The position numbers and the translations under genes are program-made. From assembly GCA_019285715.1 (NCBI GenBank), contig CP079108.1, positions 3,797,001 through 3,861,000 on the forward strand: 64,000 bases of DNA, in the 5' to 3' direction. The stretch comes from Sphingosinicellaceae bacterium (GTDB lineage: Bacteria > Pseudomonadota > Alphaproteobacteria > Sphingomonadales > Sphingomonadaceae). Under the pieces are notes generated by a model. The model saw nothing but the letters and a program-made list of their open reading frames with translations. It made no database searches and was not told where the DNA came from. Positions 8,714-17,643 of the stretch are shown here, piece after piece. How positions within the stretch are numbered: position 1 is the stretch's first letter; each line of letters starts with the position of its first letter.

Positions 8714-11700
8714 TTGGCTTCTCCAGATTCCGCTTCCTGCGCCGCCCAGGCCTCGAGCAGCGCGTCCTTGCTGCGCAGCCCGAGCGCCGGGAGCGCGTGG
8801 TTGACGACATAGGTCGCGCCGGAATGGCGGTTCTCCCACATCGACTGGTGCGCCTCCGGCAACCCCTCCCACGGCACCACCGTCGGCGGCGTCACGTCGA
8901 GCAGCCCGGCGGCGATCATGTCGTTCATCCGCGTCACCTCGTAGGCGTTGCACAAATGCGTGCCGCGGATCTCGGCGGTCGGCATCAGGATGCGCCGCTG
9001 CCGCGTCCACACCTGCGGCGCATAGAAGCTGAAACGCCGCCCGGCGCAGTCCTCGGCATAGACGACGCGCCCGGTGAACGGCTTGACCAGCGCGGTCGAC
9101 GCCCCGAGCGTGTCCTGCCCGGCGCGCTCGATGATCAGGTCCGGAGACCCGCGCGGGTTGTCGGGCGAGCGCAGCAGGCGGCCGACCGCCGCGCCGAAGG
9201 GCTTCAGCGTCTTCTCCTGATAGTCGCGGACCTGGGCGCGGAAGCTCTCGATGTCCTCGCGCGCCGGGGTCAGGCGGGGCATCGCGTCGGGCCATTCGAA
9301 CTGGTCGCCGAGGCGGCGGCTGAGGTCCTCGAGGCTGACGATCCCTGCGATGGCGTCCTCGAAGCCGAGCGACTGCAGGAACTCGCGCTGGCCATCGGTG
9401 GTGGTGACGACCACGGTCCGCGCCTTCACCGCGCGCGCCGCCTCGATCATCTCGAGCCCCGTCGTGTCGGCGAGATCGCGGCTGCGCGGGCCGTAGAACA
9501 GCAGCACCGCCTCGCCGCCGCGCAGCTTTGCCCGCCGCAGCATCGCCTCCGGTGTCGAGACGCCCGACTTGCCGACGAAGGTGAAGTGGTAGCCCGACGA
9601 CGCGCCATAGAAAGCGAGCACGCCGCCCTCGCCGAGCAACTGGAACGAGCGCGGGAAGGCGGTCTCGCCGGCGTGGCTGACGACATAGTCGGCCAGTTGC
9701 CCGTCGTTCATGGCGCGGTACTCGTCGAGCAACGGCTGGCCCGCCGCCTCCCATGCCGCCCACCCGGACGGGTCCTCGGGCACCGGCGTGAACGCGTTGG
9801 CAAAGCGCGCGTCGGTTCGGTCGAGCGCACCGACCGCGCCGCATTCGCGCACGAATGCCGCCCGGGCAGGCGACGAGACCAAGCCGGTGACGTGGAGCCC
9901 GGTGCGGATGCTGGTCTTGAGCGCGTCGTGGCCGGTGCCGGTGGCCGAGCCCTCAACGAACAGCCGCTTGCCGGGCTCGATCTCCAGTGTCGTGAACAGC
10001 GCGCGGACGACGGTGCCGAGGTTGAGGATGTAGCTGCCCGCGGCCTCCAGCGTCAGGTCGGCGGGGACGTGGTGGAGCTGCGGCGCCTGGGTGACGAGGA
10101 ACTGCGCGTGGCTGCCGGTCTCGGTCTCGTAGCCCTGGATGGCGAAGTCCGCGAACATCGGGTCGCGCCCAACCTGGGGGGACAGCAGGTCGTTGGTCCC
10201 CGAATAGACCGCGACGAGATCACCGACCTTGAGCCGCCCCTCAGCGCGCGCTTCGGAACCGAGCGAGGCGATCAGCCCGACGCCGCCGGAGCCGGTGGTC
10301 TGGTAGTCGTTCTCGTGGCCGTCGAAGGGCGACACTGGGATGCCGGTCAGCGCCCAGATGTCGTTGAAGTTGACCTCCGAGGTTAGCATGTAGACGAGCG
10401 CGTCGTTGGCCTCCGGCTGGTCGACGGGGACAAGCATCTGCTTTTCATGGGTCGCGGGCGGGCCAAAGCCGGGTTCGCCGGTTTCGGGGCTGCGCGCGAT
10501 GCCGAAGGCGTATTGGCCGGTCGGCAGCGGCGTGATGCCGGGGAAGAACGGCGCGCCGATGGGCAATGCGCCGCTCGTATCGGCGTTCGCCGTCCCGCTC
10601 CGCACCGGGAGCGGCGGGCTGGTCTTATCGATGAACTGGCGGATGCCGGTCTTGCCGCCTTGGGGATCGACCACGGCCTCGGCGAAGTGATCGGCCTCGC
10701 GGGCCAGTCCGGCAGCGATGCCCTGCGTCCAGCCGACGCGCATGGCGTCGATTGCGCGCCGACCGGCATCGCCCCGGCCGGCCCATTCGAGCTGTTGCAG
10801 AATGCGTTTAATATCATCGCTCGCCAGCGCCGACTCAAAGTCCTCGACGCCGGGCTCGTTCCATTGTGCGGTCGACGCGCGGCGGACGGCAAAGCTGCGC
10901 CCGAGGTCGCTGTCCGCGCCGACGCGGACGAAATCCCGGACGAGCGAATGCGCCTCCGTGAGGGCGTCCACCGAACCTGCGGCGGTCGCTTCGATCAATC
11001 CGGCACGGCTGGCGGCATCGACGTCGATCGTGCGCCCGCCGAGGATCATCTCGAGCGCGACCGCGATGCCCTCGGCGCCGGTCCGCCCGGCCAGCAATCG
11101 CGGCAGCCGCTGCGTTCCTCCATACCCCGGGATCAGACGCAGCCGGATCTCTGGTTGCCCGAAGCGGGCGTGCGGTTCGGCGATCCGGTAGTGGCAGGCC
11201 AGCGCGAACTCCATGCCGCCGCCGAGCGCGACGCCCTGGATCGCGGCGATGCACGGCTTGTCCATGGCCTCGATCTTGTTGAACGCCAGCTGCGCATTGT
11301 TCGGCAGGACGCGGGCTTCGTCCTCGTCGTGGATTTCGTCGAGGAACTGGCGGATGTCGGCGCCGGCGACGAAGCTCGCGGTGCCTTCGCCGGTGAAGAC
11401 GACGGCAACAACGTCGTCACGATGCGAGAGGTGGTCGACGACGATGTTGAGCTCGTCGAGCGCGCGCTCGTTGAGGGCGTTGACTGGCGGGTTGGTGACG
11501 GTGACGGTCGCGACTTTCTTGCCGGGGGCGACATTGTTGTACTGGATCTTGAAATAGCGGTAGCGCTCGAACAGCTGCTGCGTCTCGCTAAGTCGCTGGC
11601 GACGCTGCCATTCCTCGATGACGGTGCGGAGGTCGTCGAGGCTCTCGGGGTTCTTCAGGGTTGAGGTGTCGCCGAGGTCGCCGCCCTCGACGAGCGCGCG

Positions 11701-14082
11701 GACCATGCGCCGGACGTACTTGCCCGAGCGCGTCTCGGGGAACGCCTTGACCTCCAGATAGTCGGCGGGGACGGCGGTCGCGCCCTTCTCCTGCCGCACC
11801 AGCTCGGTCAGGCGGCGGCGGTCGTCCTGGGTGATGCGGCGGCCGGGGGAGGCGACGATGAACGCCAGCGGGGTCAGGCCGCGGGTCGCGTCGGGGGCGC
11901 CGACGACGAGCACGTTGCCGACCGGCGAGTTCGGGTCGAGCGCCTTGTCGCGCAGGATCGCGCCCTCGATCTCCTCGGTGCCCATGCGGTGCCCCGAGAC
12001 GTTGATGACGTCGTCGGAGCGGCCGTGGAGCGAGAACGAATCGTCGTCGTGCTGCACGGCGAAATCGCCCTGCGTGTAGGCGGGGGTGCCGTCCCAGCGC
12101 GTCCAGTAAGCGTCCGCCCACCGCTGCCCGTCGCCCTTCCAGCCGGGCTGCCCGACGTTTGCGGCGTCGCCCCAGACGGTGCGCGCGAGGTAGGGATAAG
12201 GTGCGGCGATGACGATCTCGCCCTTCTCGCCGCGCTCGGCCTCGCGCCATTTGGCGTGGGTGGTGGCGTCGTCGGTGGGCACGCGCACCTCGCCGACGAT
12301 CCACGGCAGCGCCCAGGTGTGCGCGTCGGGGCGGAGCGGGAAGTCGCTGGCGCCATAGAACTGTGTCCAGGCGATGCCGCCGTGCTCGGTCGCCCAGTAG
12401 GAGTTGATGTACCACGGCGTGATCTCGGCCATGCCGAACGCCTGCACCGGGGGCGAGGTCGGCTCGGCGCAGAAGGTCGCGACGCGCAGCGAGGACATGT
12501 CCCAGGCCCTGAGGTCGCGGAGGTTCTGGGGGTCTGACATCACCGACTTCAGGAAAGTGACGCCGGCCTTGAAAATGGTGACGCCGTGGCGCTCGATCGA
12601 CGCTGCGAAGCGTCCGGCGTGCGGGAATACCGGCGCGCCCTCGGTGATCAGCGTGGTGACGCGCGAGGTCAGCGCGGCGGAGATCAGGTAGCTCTGCCCG
12701 GTAATCCAGCCGGGGTCGGCGACGACGTACAGCACGTCGCCCGGACGCGCGTCGAAGGCGACCTTCATGGTGTGGGCGATGCCGGCGACATAGCCGCCGT
12801 GGACGTGGACGACGCCCTTGGGCTTCCCGGTCGAGCCGCTCGTGTAGATCACGAACAGCGGGAATTCGGCATCGACGGGCAGCGGCGGGCACGACTTCCA
12901 GATCGCCGCGATAAACGCTTCGTCGGGGAGCGCGAGCAGCTCAGCCTCCGATGCCAACCCGGCGGCAGCGAGCAATTCCTTGCCCGCGGCGTCGGTCAGC
13001 GCGTGGCTCCACTGGTCGCGGCTGCGCCAGACCAGGTCGGGGGTCGACGTGTGCCGGACCACCACCACGGCGTCGACGCGCGGCGGTGCGTCGACGAGCG
13101 CCGATGCAACAGCGATGCGGACCCGGCTCGATTCCGCGGCATCGAGGCCGAGGCTGGCGAGCGCCCGGCCGACACCGCGCATGACGTCCGAGCGCTCGAC
13201 CGTGACCTCGCCCTTCAGCGCGGCGCGCGCGGCTTCGTGGATCGCGGCCTTCTGCTCTGCGGGCAGGTCGAGGCCTTCGATCAGGCGCAGCGCCACCTCG
13301 ACCGGCACGTAATTGTCGAGCGCGGGGTCGGTGTAGGCGGTCTTGAAGGGCACCACCTGCGCGTTGCGGTAGCCGCCGTCAGCAGTAACCACGACGCGCG
13401 CGCCGGCGTCGTGGATGCGGTCCGACAGCGTCTTGTCGGAGAAGCCGCCGAACACCGGCGTGTAGATCACGCCGGCGCGCTTGGCACCCTCAGTCCAGAA
13501 GATCTGCGGTACGATCGACGGCAGGTTGAGCGCGATGCTGTCGCCAGCCTTGAGCCCGAGCGCCTTCAGCGCCAGCGCGCACTTCGCGCTCTCCAGCAGC
13601 AATGTCCGGCGCGACACCGGAAAGGTATCGACCGGGCCGCCGCGGCCGCCGTTCGCCGCCATGTCCCAGCGGTCGCCCTCGAAAATCAGCGCCGCTTCAG
13701 CGCCGTGGCCCGCCAGCACATGCCGGTCGACCTCGTTGAAGGCGGCGTTGGTCAGGCCGCCGGAGAACCAGCGATAGTGCGGGGCGTCGCTGTCGTCGAA
13801 GGCGCGGGCCCATGGCTCGAAGCCCGGCCCGAGTTCGCGGCTGACGGGGGCCGCTGTCGCGGCGTCCCAACCGGACCAGAGATTGCCCTCGCCACGGCTC
13901 AGCCATGCGCCGTCGACCAGCCAGTGGATCGCGGCACCCGCAATTTCGCCGTGGAAGCGACCGGGGTCAGCCAGCACCGCCTCGCGCATGGCCTGCCAGG
14001 TCGCCCGGTCAGTAACCGGGTTCACCGTAGCGGCGGGGGCCACCGGGGTCCGAGCGTCGCTAGCCAGACTTGACACCTTCAC
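8710..14082 (-). CDS. pcs: Trifunctional propionyl-CoA synthase
   Basis: Converts 3-hydroxypropionate to propionyl-CoA using ATP, CoA and NADPH. About 1790 residues in three fused parts: an acyl-CoA synthetase (YTSGSTGKPKG near residue 411; TRSGKYVRR with the acylated-type Lys near 786), an enoyl-CoA hydratase/crotonase (about 850-1100; HYRIAEPHARFG, PGYGGTQRLPRL), and a medium-chain enoyl-CoA reductase (about 1180 to the end). This order is that of known propionyl-CoA synthases from Chloroflexus and Erythrobacter. The start is uncertain: GTG at 14082 or GTG at 14076, the latter with GGAG 5 nt upstream; the longer frame to 14256 is not supported by protein character. First gene of a two-gene operon with mcr. 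Confidence 0.92.
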   Translation of the reverse strand: MKVSSLASDARTPVAPAATVNPVTDRATWQAMREAVLADPGRFHGEIAGAAIHWLVDGAWLSRGEGNLWSGWDAATAAPVSRELGPGFEPWARAFDDSDAPHYRWFSGGLTNAAFNEVDRHVLAGHGAEAALIFEGDRWDMAANGGRGGPVDTFPVSRRTLLLESAKCALALKALGLKAGDSIALNLPSIVPQIFWTEGAKRAGVIYTPVFGGFSDKTLSDRIHDAGARVVVTADGGYRNAQVVPFKTAYTDPALDNYVPVEVALRLIEGLDLPAEQKAAIHEAARAALKGEVTVERSDVMRGVGRALASLGLDAAESSRVRIAVASALVDAPPRVDAVVVVRHTSTPDLVWRSRDQWSHALTDAAGKELLAAAGLASEAELLALPDEAFIAAIWKSCPPLPVDAEFPLFVIYTSGSTGKPKGVVHVHGGYVAGIAHTMKVAFDARPGDVLYVVADPGWITGQSYLISAALTSRVTTLITEGAPVFPHAGRFAASIERHGVTIFKAGVTFLKSVMSDPQNLRDLRAWDMSSLRVATFCAEPTSPPVQAFGMAEITPWYINSYWATEHGGIAWTQFYGASDFPLRPDAHTWALPWIVGEVRVPTDDATTHAKWREAERGEKGEIVIAAPYPYLARTVWGDAANVGQPGWKGDGQRWADAYWTRWDGTPAYTQGDFAVQHDDDSFSLHGRSDDVINVSGHRMGTEEIEGAILRDKALDPNSPVGNVLVVGAPDATRGLTPLAFIVASPGRRITQDDRRRLTELVRQEKGATAVPADYLEVKAFPETRSGKYVRRMVRALVEGGDLGDTSTLKNPESLDDLRTVIEEWQRRQRLSETQQLFERYRYFKIQYNNVAPGKKVATVTVTNPPVNALNERALDELNIVVDHLSHRDDVVAVVFTGEGTASFVAGADIRQFLDEIHDEDEARVLPNNAQLAFNKIEAMDKPCIAAIQGVALGGGMEFALACHYRIAEPHARFGQPEIRLRLIPGYGGTQRLPRLLAGRTGAEGIAVALEMILGGRTIDVDAASRAGLIEATAAGSVDALTEAHSLVRDFVRVGADSDLGRSFAVRRASTAQWNEPGVEDFESALASDDIKRILQQLEWAGRGDAGRRAIDAMRVGWTQGIAAGLAREADHFAEAVVDPQGGKTGIRQFIDKTSPPLPVRSGTANADTSGALPIGAPFFPGITPLPTGQYAFGIARSPETGEPGFGPPATHEKQMLVPVDQPEANDALVYMLTSEVNFNDIWALTGIPVSPFDGHENDYQTTGSGGVGLIASLGSEARAEGRLKVGDLVAVYSGTNDLLSPQVGRDPMFADFAIQGYETETGSHAQFLVTQAPQLHHVPADLTLEAAGSYILNLGTVVRALFTTLEIEPGKRLFVEGSATGTGHDALKTSIRTGLHVTGLVSSPARAAFVRECGAVGALDRTDARFANAFTPVPEDPSGWAAWEAAGQPLLDEYRAMNDGQLADYVVSHAGETAFPRSFQLLGEGGVLAFYGASSGYHFTFVGKSGVSTPEAMLRRAKLRGGEAVLLFYGPRSRDLADTTGLEMIEAARAVKARTVVVTTTDGQREFLQSLGFEDAIAGIVSLEDLSRRLGDQFEWPDAMPRLTPAREDIESFRAQVRDYQEKTLKPFGAAVGRLLRSPDNPRGSPDLIIERAGQDTLGASTALVKPFTGRVVYAEDCAGRRFSFYAPQVWTRQRRILMPTAEIRGTHLCNAYEVTRMNDMIAAGLLDVTPPTVVPWEGLPEAHQSMWENRHSGATYVVNHALPALGLRSKDALLEAWAAQEAESGEAK

Positions 14083-14150
14083 TCCACAAAATGTCGCATT
14101 GATACAATACTTGCTACAGGAGGTAGTTCCAAGCAATATTATTACTGTTG

Positions 14151-14167
14151 TGCGGCAGTGTGCCGCA
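14151..14167. promoter_or_regulatory. Palindrome upstream of pcs-mcr
   Basis: TGCGGCA-GTG-TGCCGCA is a perfect 7-bp inverted repeat with a 3-bp spacer, in the 233-nt divergent gap between pcs and the molybdopterin oxidoreductase gene. It lies about 70 nt upstream of the pcs start, in an AT-richer stretch. Size and placement suit an operator for a dimeric regulator. No regulator gene adjoins it, so its ligand is unknown. Confidence 0.45.
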
Positions 14168-14315
14168 GATAAGGTGCATTTTGCCGCCCCGAATGGATCG
14201 AAAATGCCTCGGAGCAGCGGCCTGGCGAAGCGACATCGGTACAGTTGGTGCGGCATCGCAAATCCCGCCCGATGGTCTAGTCTGTGCGCTCCATCGTCTC
14301 CGTGAGGTCCACATC

Positions 14316-14972
14316 GTGCCCGACGACCAGCCTCCCGAGCCCTCCAAGCTCACCCTGTCCAAGCGGCGCTGGGCCAGCGAGGGCAAGTTCCTGACCGGTG
14401 CCGAGGCGCGCCCCGACGAGCAGCGGCTGCCACCCGGACAGCATCTCGTCCGCGACTGGCCGGTGCTCGACCTCGGCCGCCAGCCCGAGGTCTCGCGCGA
14501 GCGCTGGTCGCTTCGCATCGGCGGCATGGTCGAGCGGCCGATCACCCTCGACTGGGCCGGCCTGATGGCGTTGCCGCAGACCGGCAGCCGCTCCGACATC
14601 CACTGCGTGACCAGCTGGTCACGCTACGACAACGACTGGGACGGGGTCGCCACCGCGGACCTGCTCGACCTCGTCGATCCGCGCGACGAGGCCGTGGCGA
14701 TCATGCTCCACGGCTCGGACGGCTACACCACCAACGTCACGCTGGCCGATTTTGCGGCACCGGGCGTGCTCCTCGCGCACAGCTGGCAGGGCAAGCCGCT
14801 GGAACGGCAGCACGGCGGTCCGGTCCGGCTGGTCGTGCCGCACCTGTATTTCTGGAAAAGCGCCAAGTGGCTGTCGGAGATCGAGTTCAAGGGCGTCGAC
14901 CGGCCCGGCTATTGGGAGCAGAACGGCTACCATATGCGCGGCGATCCGTGGACCGAGGAGCGCTATTCCTGA
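14316..14972 (+). CDS. Molybdopterin-dependent oxidoreductase (sulfite oxidase fold)
   Basis: Cytoplasmic-looking oxidoreductase of 218 residues with the sulfite-oxidase/YedY-type molybdopterin domain. Visible marks are RWSLRIGGMVERPITLDW, the HCVTSWSRYDNDWDGV segment whose Cys would bind molybdenum, and the GGPVRLVVPHLYFWKSAKW segment typical of the fold. There is no Tat signal, unlike MsrP/YedY, and no heme domain. The GTG start at VPDDQPPE is chosen because upstream codons look non-coding and a GAGG lies upstream. It is divergent from pcs. Substrate is unknown; this short family is widespread but mostly uncharacterised. Confidence 0.82.
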   Translation: MPDDQPPEPSKLTLSKRRWASEGKFLTGAEARPDEQRLPPGQHLVRDWPVLDLGRQPEVSRERWSLRIGGMVERPITLDWAGLMALPQTGSRSDIHCVTSWSRYDNDWDGVATADLLDLVDPRDEAVAIMLHGSDGYTTNVTLADFAAPGVLLAHSWQGKPLERQHGGPVRLVVPHLYFWKSAKWLSEIEFKGVDRPGYWEQNGYHMRGDPWTEERYS

Positions 14973-15070
14973 CGGGGACTTTTGACGCAGCTTGCCGTAT
15001 CCCTGTTGGCTTCCGGCGACCGCTGGTCTAGCCGCCCCATGAAGCCCGCCGCCGAGGGAATGTCGACGCC

Positions 15071-15631
15071 ATGACCAACCAGCGCTCAACTGCCGCCCAC
15101 CTGTCCCGGTCCGCGCCGATCGGCTGGCCCGTCGCCTTCGCCGCCGCGACCGTGCTCGGGACGCTGGCGACGGCGTGCATGATGCCGTTCGTCGCGCTCG
15201 CGGTCGTCGCCGCGGCCACCTTGCCGCTGCGCCGGGCGGTGGCGACGGTCGCAGTGATGTGGGTGGTGAGCCAGGGGCTGGGCTTCGCGCTGCTCGGCTA
15301 TCCCGCGACCGGCTATGCCATCGCCTGGGGCGTCGCGCTGGGCTGTGCCAGCCTCGCGGCGATGCTGGTTTCGCGGCGGCTGCTCGGCCGGGCGCCGTTG
15401 ACGACGTTGCGGCTGGTCGGGGTGTTCCTCGCCGCGTTTGTCGTCGACGAGACGCTGCTGTTCGGGTTCGCCAGCATCGTCGGCGGCACCGAGACCTTCA
15501 CGCCCAGGATTATCGCGCAGTTGCTCGCCAACGACGGGGCGTGGTTCGCCGGGCTGGTGGCGCTGTATTTCGCACTGACCGGACTGGCACCGCGGGTATT
15601 CGGGCGCTCGCCGGCATTGCGGTTCGCCTGA
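15071..15631 (+). CDS. Small multi-pass membrane protein
   Basis: Product of 186 residues made mostly of hydrophobic helices (roughly five or six: near residues 20-50, 57-75, 80-100, 112-135 and 155-172) separated by short Arg-containing loops. I do not recognise a family. It is read in the same direction as the BtuF-like gene with a 28-nt gap, so a role in membrane transport linked to cobalamin or another corrinoid is a possible context inference. It could equally be unrelated. No catalytic motif is visible. Confidence 0.65.
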   Translation: MTNQRSTAAHLSRSAPIGWPVAFAAATVLGTLATACMMPFVALAVVAAATLPLRRAVATVAVMWVVSQGLGFALLGYPATGYAIAWGVALGCASLAAMLVSRRLLGRAPLTTLRLVGVFLAAFVVDETLLFGFASIVGGTETFTPRIIAQLLANDGAWFAGLVALYFALTGLAPRVFGRSPALRFA

Positions 15632-15659
15632 TGGCCGCCGACCCGATGGGTCCCGCCTG

Positions 15660-16589
15660 ATGGCGGCGCGTCCGCGCGTCGTCTCGCTGCTGCCGAGCGC
15701 CACCGAGATCGCCGTCGCGGTCGGGCTCGGCGACAGTATTTTCGGGCGCTCGCACGAGTGTGATTTCCCGCCGTTCATCAAGGCGCTGCCGGTCTGCACC
15801 TCGACCAAGCTAGAGAAGGGGCTGACCTCGCTCGAGATCGACAACCGGGTGCAGGAGATCGTTCGCCAGGGCCTGTCGGTCTACGCCGTCGATGCCGAGC
15901 TGCTGCGCTCGCTGAAGCCCGACGTGATCCTGACCCAGTCGCAGTGCGCGGTGTGCGCCGTCACTCCCGCGGACCTCGAGGAAGCGCTCGCCGACTGGGT
16001 CGGGACGGCACCGGTGCTGCTGTCGCTGGCGCCCGACGACCTGGGCGACGTCTGGGGCGATATCCGCCGCGTCGGCGAGGCGGTCGACGCCCTGCCCCAG
16101 GCCGAGGTCGCGATTGCCGAACTGCAGGAGCGGCTGGAGCGGCTGGCTGCGCGCAGTGCCGGCTCCGCCCGTCCGACCGTCGCCGCGATCGAGTGGATCG
16201 ACCCGCTGATGGCAGCCGGCAACTGGGTGCCCGAGCTGATCCGCATCGCCGGCGGCGAAGCGCTGTTCGCCGCGCCCGGCCAGCATTCGCCGTGGCTGGA
16301 GTGGGATGCGCTGGTTGCCGCCGACCCCGACGTGATCGTCATGATGCCGTGCGGCTACCAGATCCCGCAGACCCTCGCCGACCTGGCGCCGCTGACCGGG
16401 CGGGACGGGTGGCAGGATCTGTCGGCAGTCCGAAATGGCCGGGTGTTCGTCGCCGACGGCCACCATTTCTTCAACCGCCCCGGACCACGGCTAGTCGAAT
16501 CCGCGCAGATCATCGCCGAGACGCTGGGCGACGGTGGCGCCGGCGAGGGCAGCGGCTGGCTGCGCCTGCCAGCTACGCGAGCGGCCTGA
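15660..16589 (+). CDS. Cobalamin-type ABC substrate-binding protein (BtuF-like)
   Basis: 309-residue protein of the TroA/BtuF helical-backbone binding family. Marks are RVVSLLPSATEIAVAVGLGDSIFGRSHECDFPP at the start, a long central helix (AIAELQERLERLAARS), and a C-terminal part with ADPDVIVMMPCGY. It has no signal peptide, which is usual for this cytoplasmic-looking subgroup, often annotated as cobalamin-binding but rarely tested. It follows the small membrane protein gene. No BtuC or BtuD partner lies in the window, so transport function is inferred from family only. Confidence 0.78.
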   Translation: MAARPRVVSLLPSATEIAVAVGLGDSIFGRSHECDFPPFIKALPVCTSTKLEKGLTSLEIDNRVQEIVRQGLSVYAVDAELLRSLKPDVILTQSQCAVCAVTPADLEEALADWVGTAPVLLSLAPDDLGDVWGDIRRVGEAVDALPQAEVAIAELQERLERLAARSAGSARPTVAAIEWIDPLMAAGNWVPELIRIAGGEALFAAPGQHSPWLEWDALVAADPDVIVMMPCGYQIPQTLADLAPLTGRDGWQDLSAVRNGRVFVADGHHFFNRPGPRLVESAQIIAETLGDGGAGEGSGWLRLPATRAA

Positions 16590-16646
16590 TCATACGATAA
16601 AGCGCCCTCGGCGACCGGCCGGCCGCGCGCTCAGTCGGCCGCCCGC

Positions 16647-17444
16647 TCAGTGGACGATCACCAGCGGTGTCTCGCACGCCTTGAGCATGCGCCGGGTGAC
16701 ACCGCCGAACAGCGCCTCGCCGACCCGCGAGTGACCATAGGCACCCATCACGCAGTAGCTCGCGTGATAGTCGAGGGCTTTGCGGCGGATGATCGCGTCG
16801 GCGTGCTCGCCATTGGCGGGGACACGCACGATCTCGGCATGGATACCGTGGCGCGACAGATACTCCGCCGCTTCCTCGGCCGGCGCGGCATCGGCGGCAA
16901 TGTCGATCTCGAGGATGTGCACCGATCCCGCCAGCTTGAGCAGCGGCAACGTCCCTGACAGCGCCGCCATCGCCGACAGCGAGCCGTCCCAGGCAACCAG
17001 CACCGCGCCGCCGGTGTCGAAGCGGCGCACTGTGTCGGCGACGGCGACGACGGGCTTGTGGGTCGCGATGGCGACCGAAGCCGCGATCGCCGCCATGTCG
17101 AGCGGATCGTGCTCCAGCGCGCGGTTGACGACGATGATGTCCGCGAGCCCGGCGGCGCGCGTCACGCAGCCCGCCAGGTCGCCGAGCCGGTCGAGCCAGT
17201 TCCAGCTTACCGCCTCGTTGGCGAACCGCGCGGCGAGCGCCGCGTGATTGGCGGTCTCGCGCGCCATCTCGTCGACCAGCAGCGTGTTGTCGCTGCCGCC
17301 GTACAAGCCGTCGGGCGCATAGATCATCTGCACGACGTCGACGCAGGTGATATGGCCGTCGAGGGCGCGGGCAAGGTCCAGCGCGACCTGCAACCGCGCC
17401 TCCTGCCCATCGTCGTCATGCACCAGCAACAGGATGTTCTTCAT
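16647..17444 (-). CDS. Universal stress protein, tandem UspA domains
   Basis: 265-residue cytoplasmic protein with two UspA-like halves. The first begins KNILLLVHDD; the second begins near AVLVAWDGS and ends with MGAYGHSRVGEALFGGVTRRML, containing a GxxGHSR-type nucleotide-binding loop. The start at 17444 follows a GGAGA site. It is convergent with the BtuF-like gene and divergent from fixL. In other Proteobacteria Usp genes of this type are often under FNR/Fix control, and placement beside fixLJ fits a low-oxygen role, but I see no FNR box upstream. Confidence 0.85.
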   Translation of the reverse strand: MKNILLLVHDDDGQEARLQVALDLARALDGHITCVDVVQMIYAPDGLYGGSDNTLLVDEMARETANHAALAARFANEAVSWNWLDRLGDLAGCVTRAAGLADIIVVNRALEHDPLDMAAIAASVAIATHKPVVAVADTVRRFDTGGAVLVAWDGSLSAMAALSGTLPLLKLAGSVHILEIDIAADAAPAEEAAEYLSRHGIHAEIVRVPANGEHADAIIRRKALDYHASYCVMGAYGHSRVGEALFGGVTRRMLKACETPLVIVH

Positions 17445-17643
17445 GGGCGGTCTCCAGCGTCGACCTGCCTGTCGTAGGCCCGCACCGGCGACCGCGTTAT
17501 CCGGGACTTTACGGATGGCGCTTATAGCGTCGGGCGATGGTAACGTACTGGATCGTACAGAGGTGACCAGACAGACATCGGCGTCGACCCGGGCTGGACC
17601 GGAAATGTCGGCGCCGGCGCGCGTAACGGCGTAGCGCAGTCGG

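Noticed and set aside
8714-9844. Longer N terminus for mcr extending into pcs
   Set aside because: It is out of frame with pcs and reads Arg/Ala-rich shadow sequence; the GTG at 8713 gives the family length.
14973-15070. Possible cobalamin riboswitch before the membrane protein/BtuF-like pair
   Set aside because: No GCCACTG-type B12 box or the expected conserved stems are visible.
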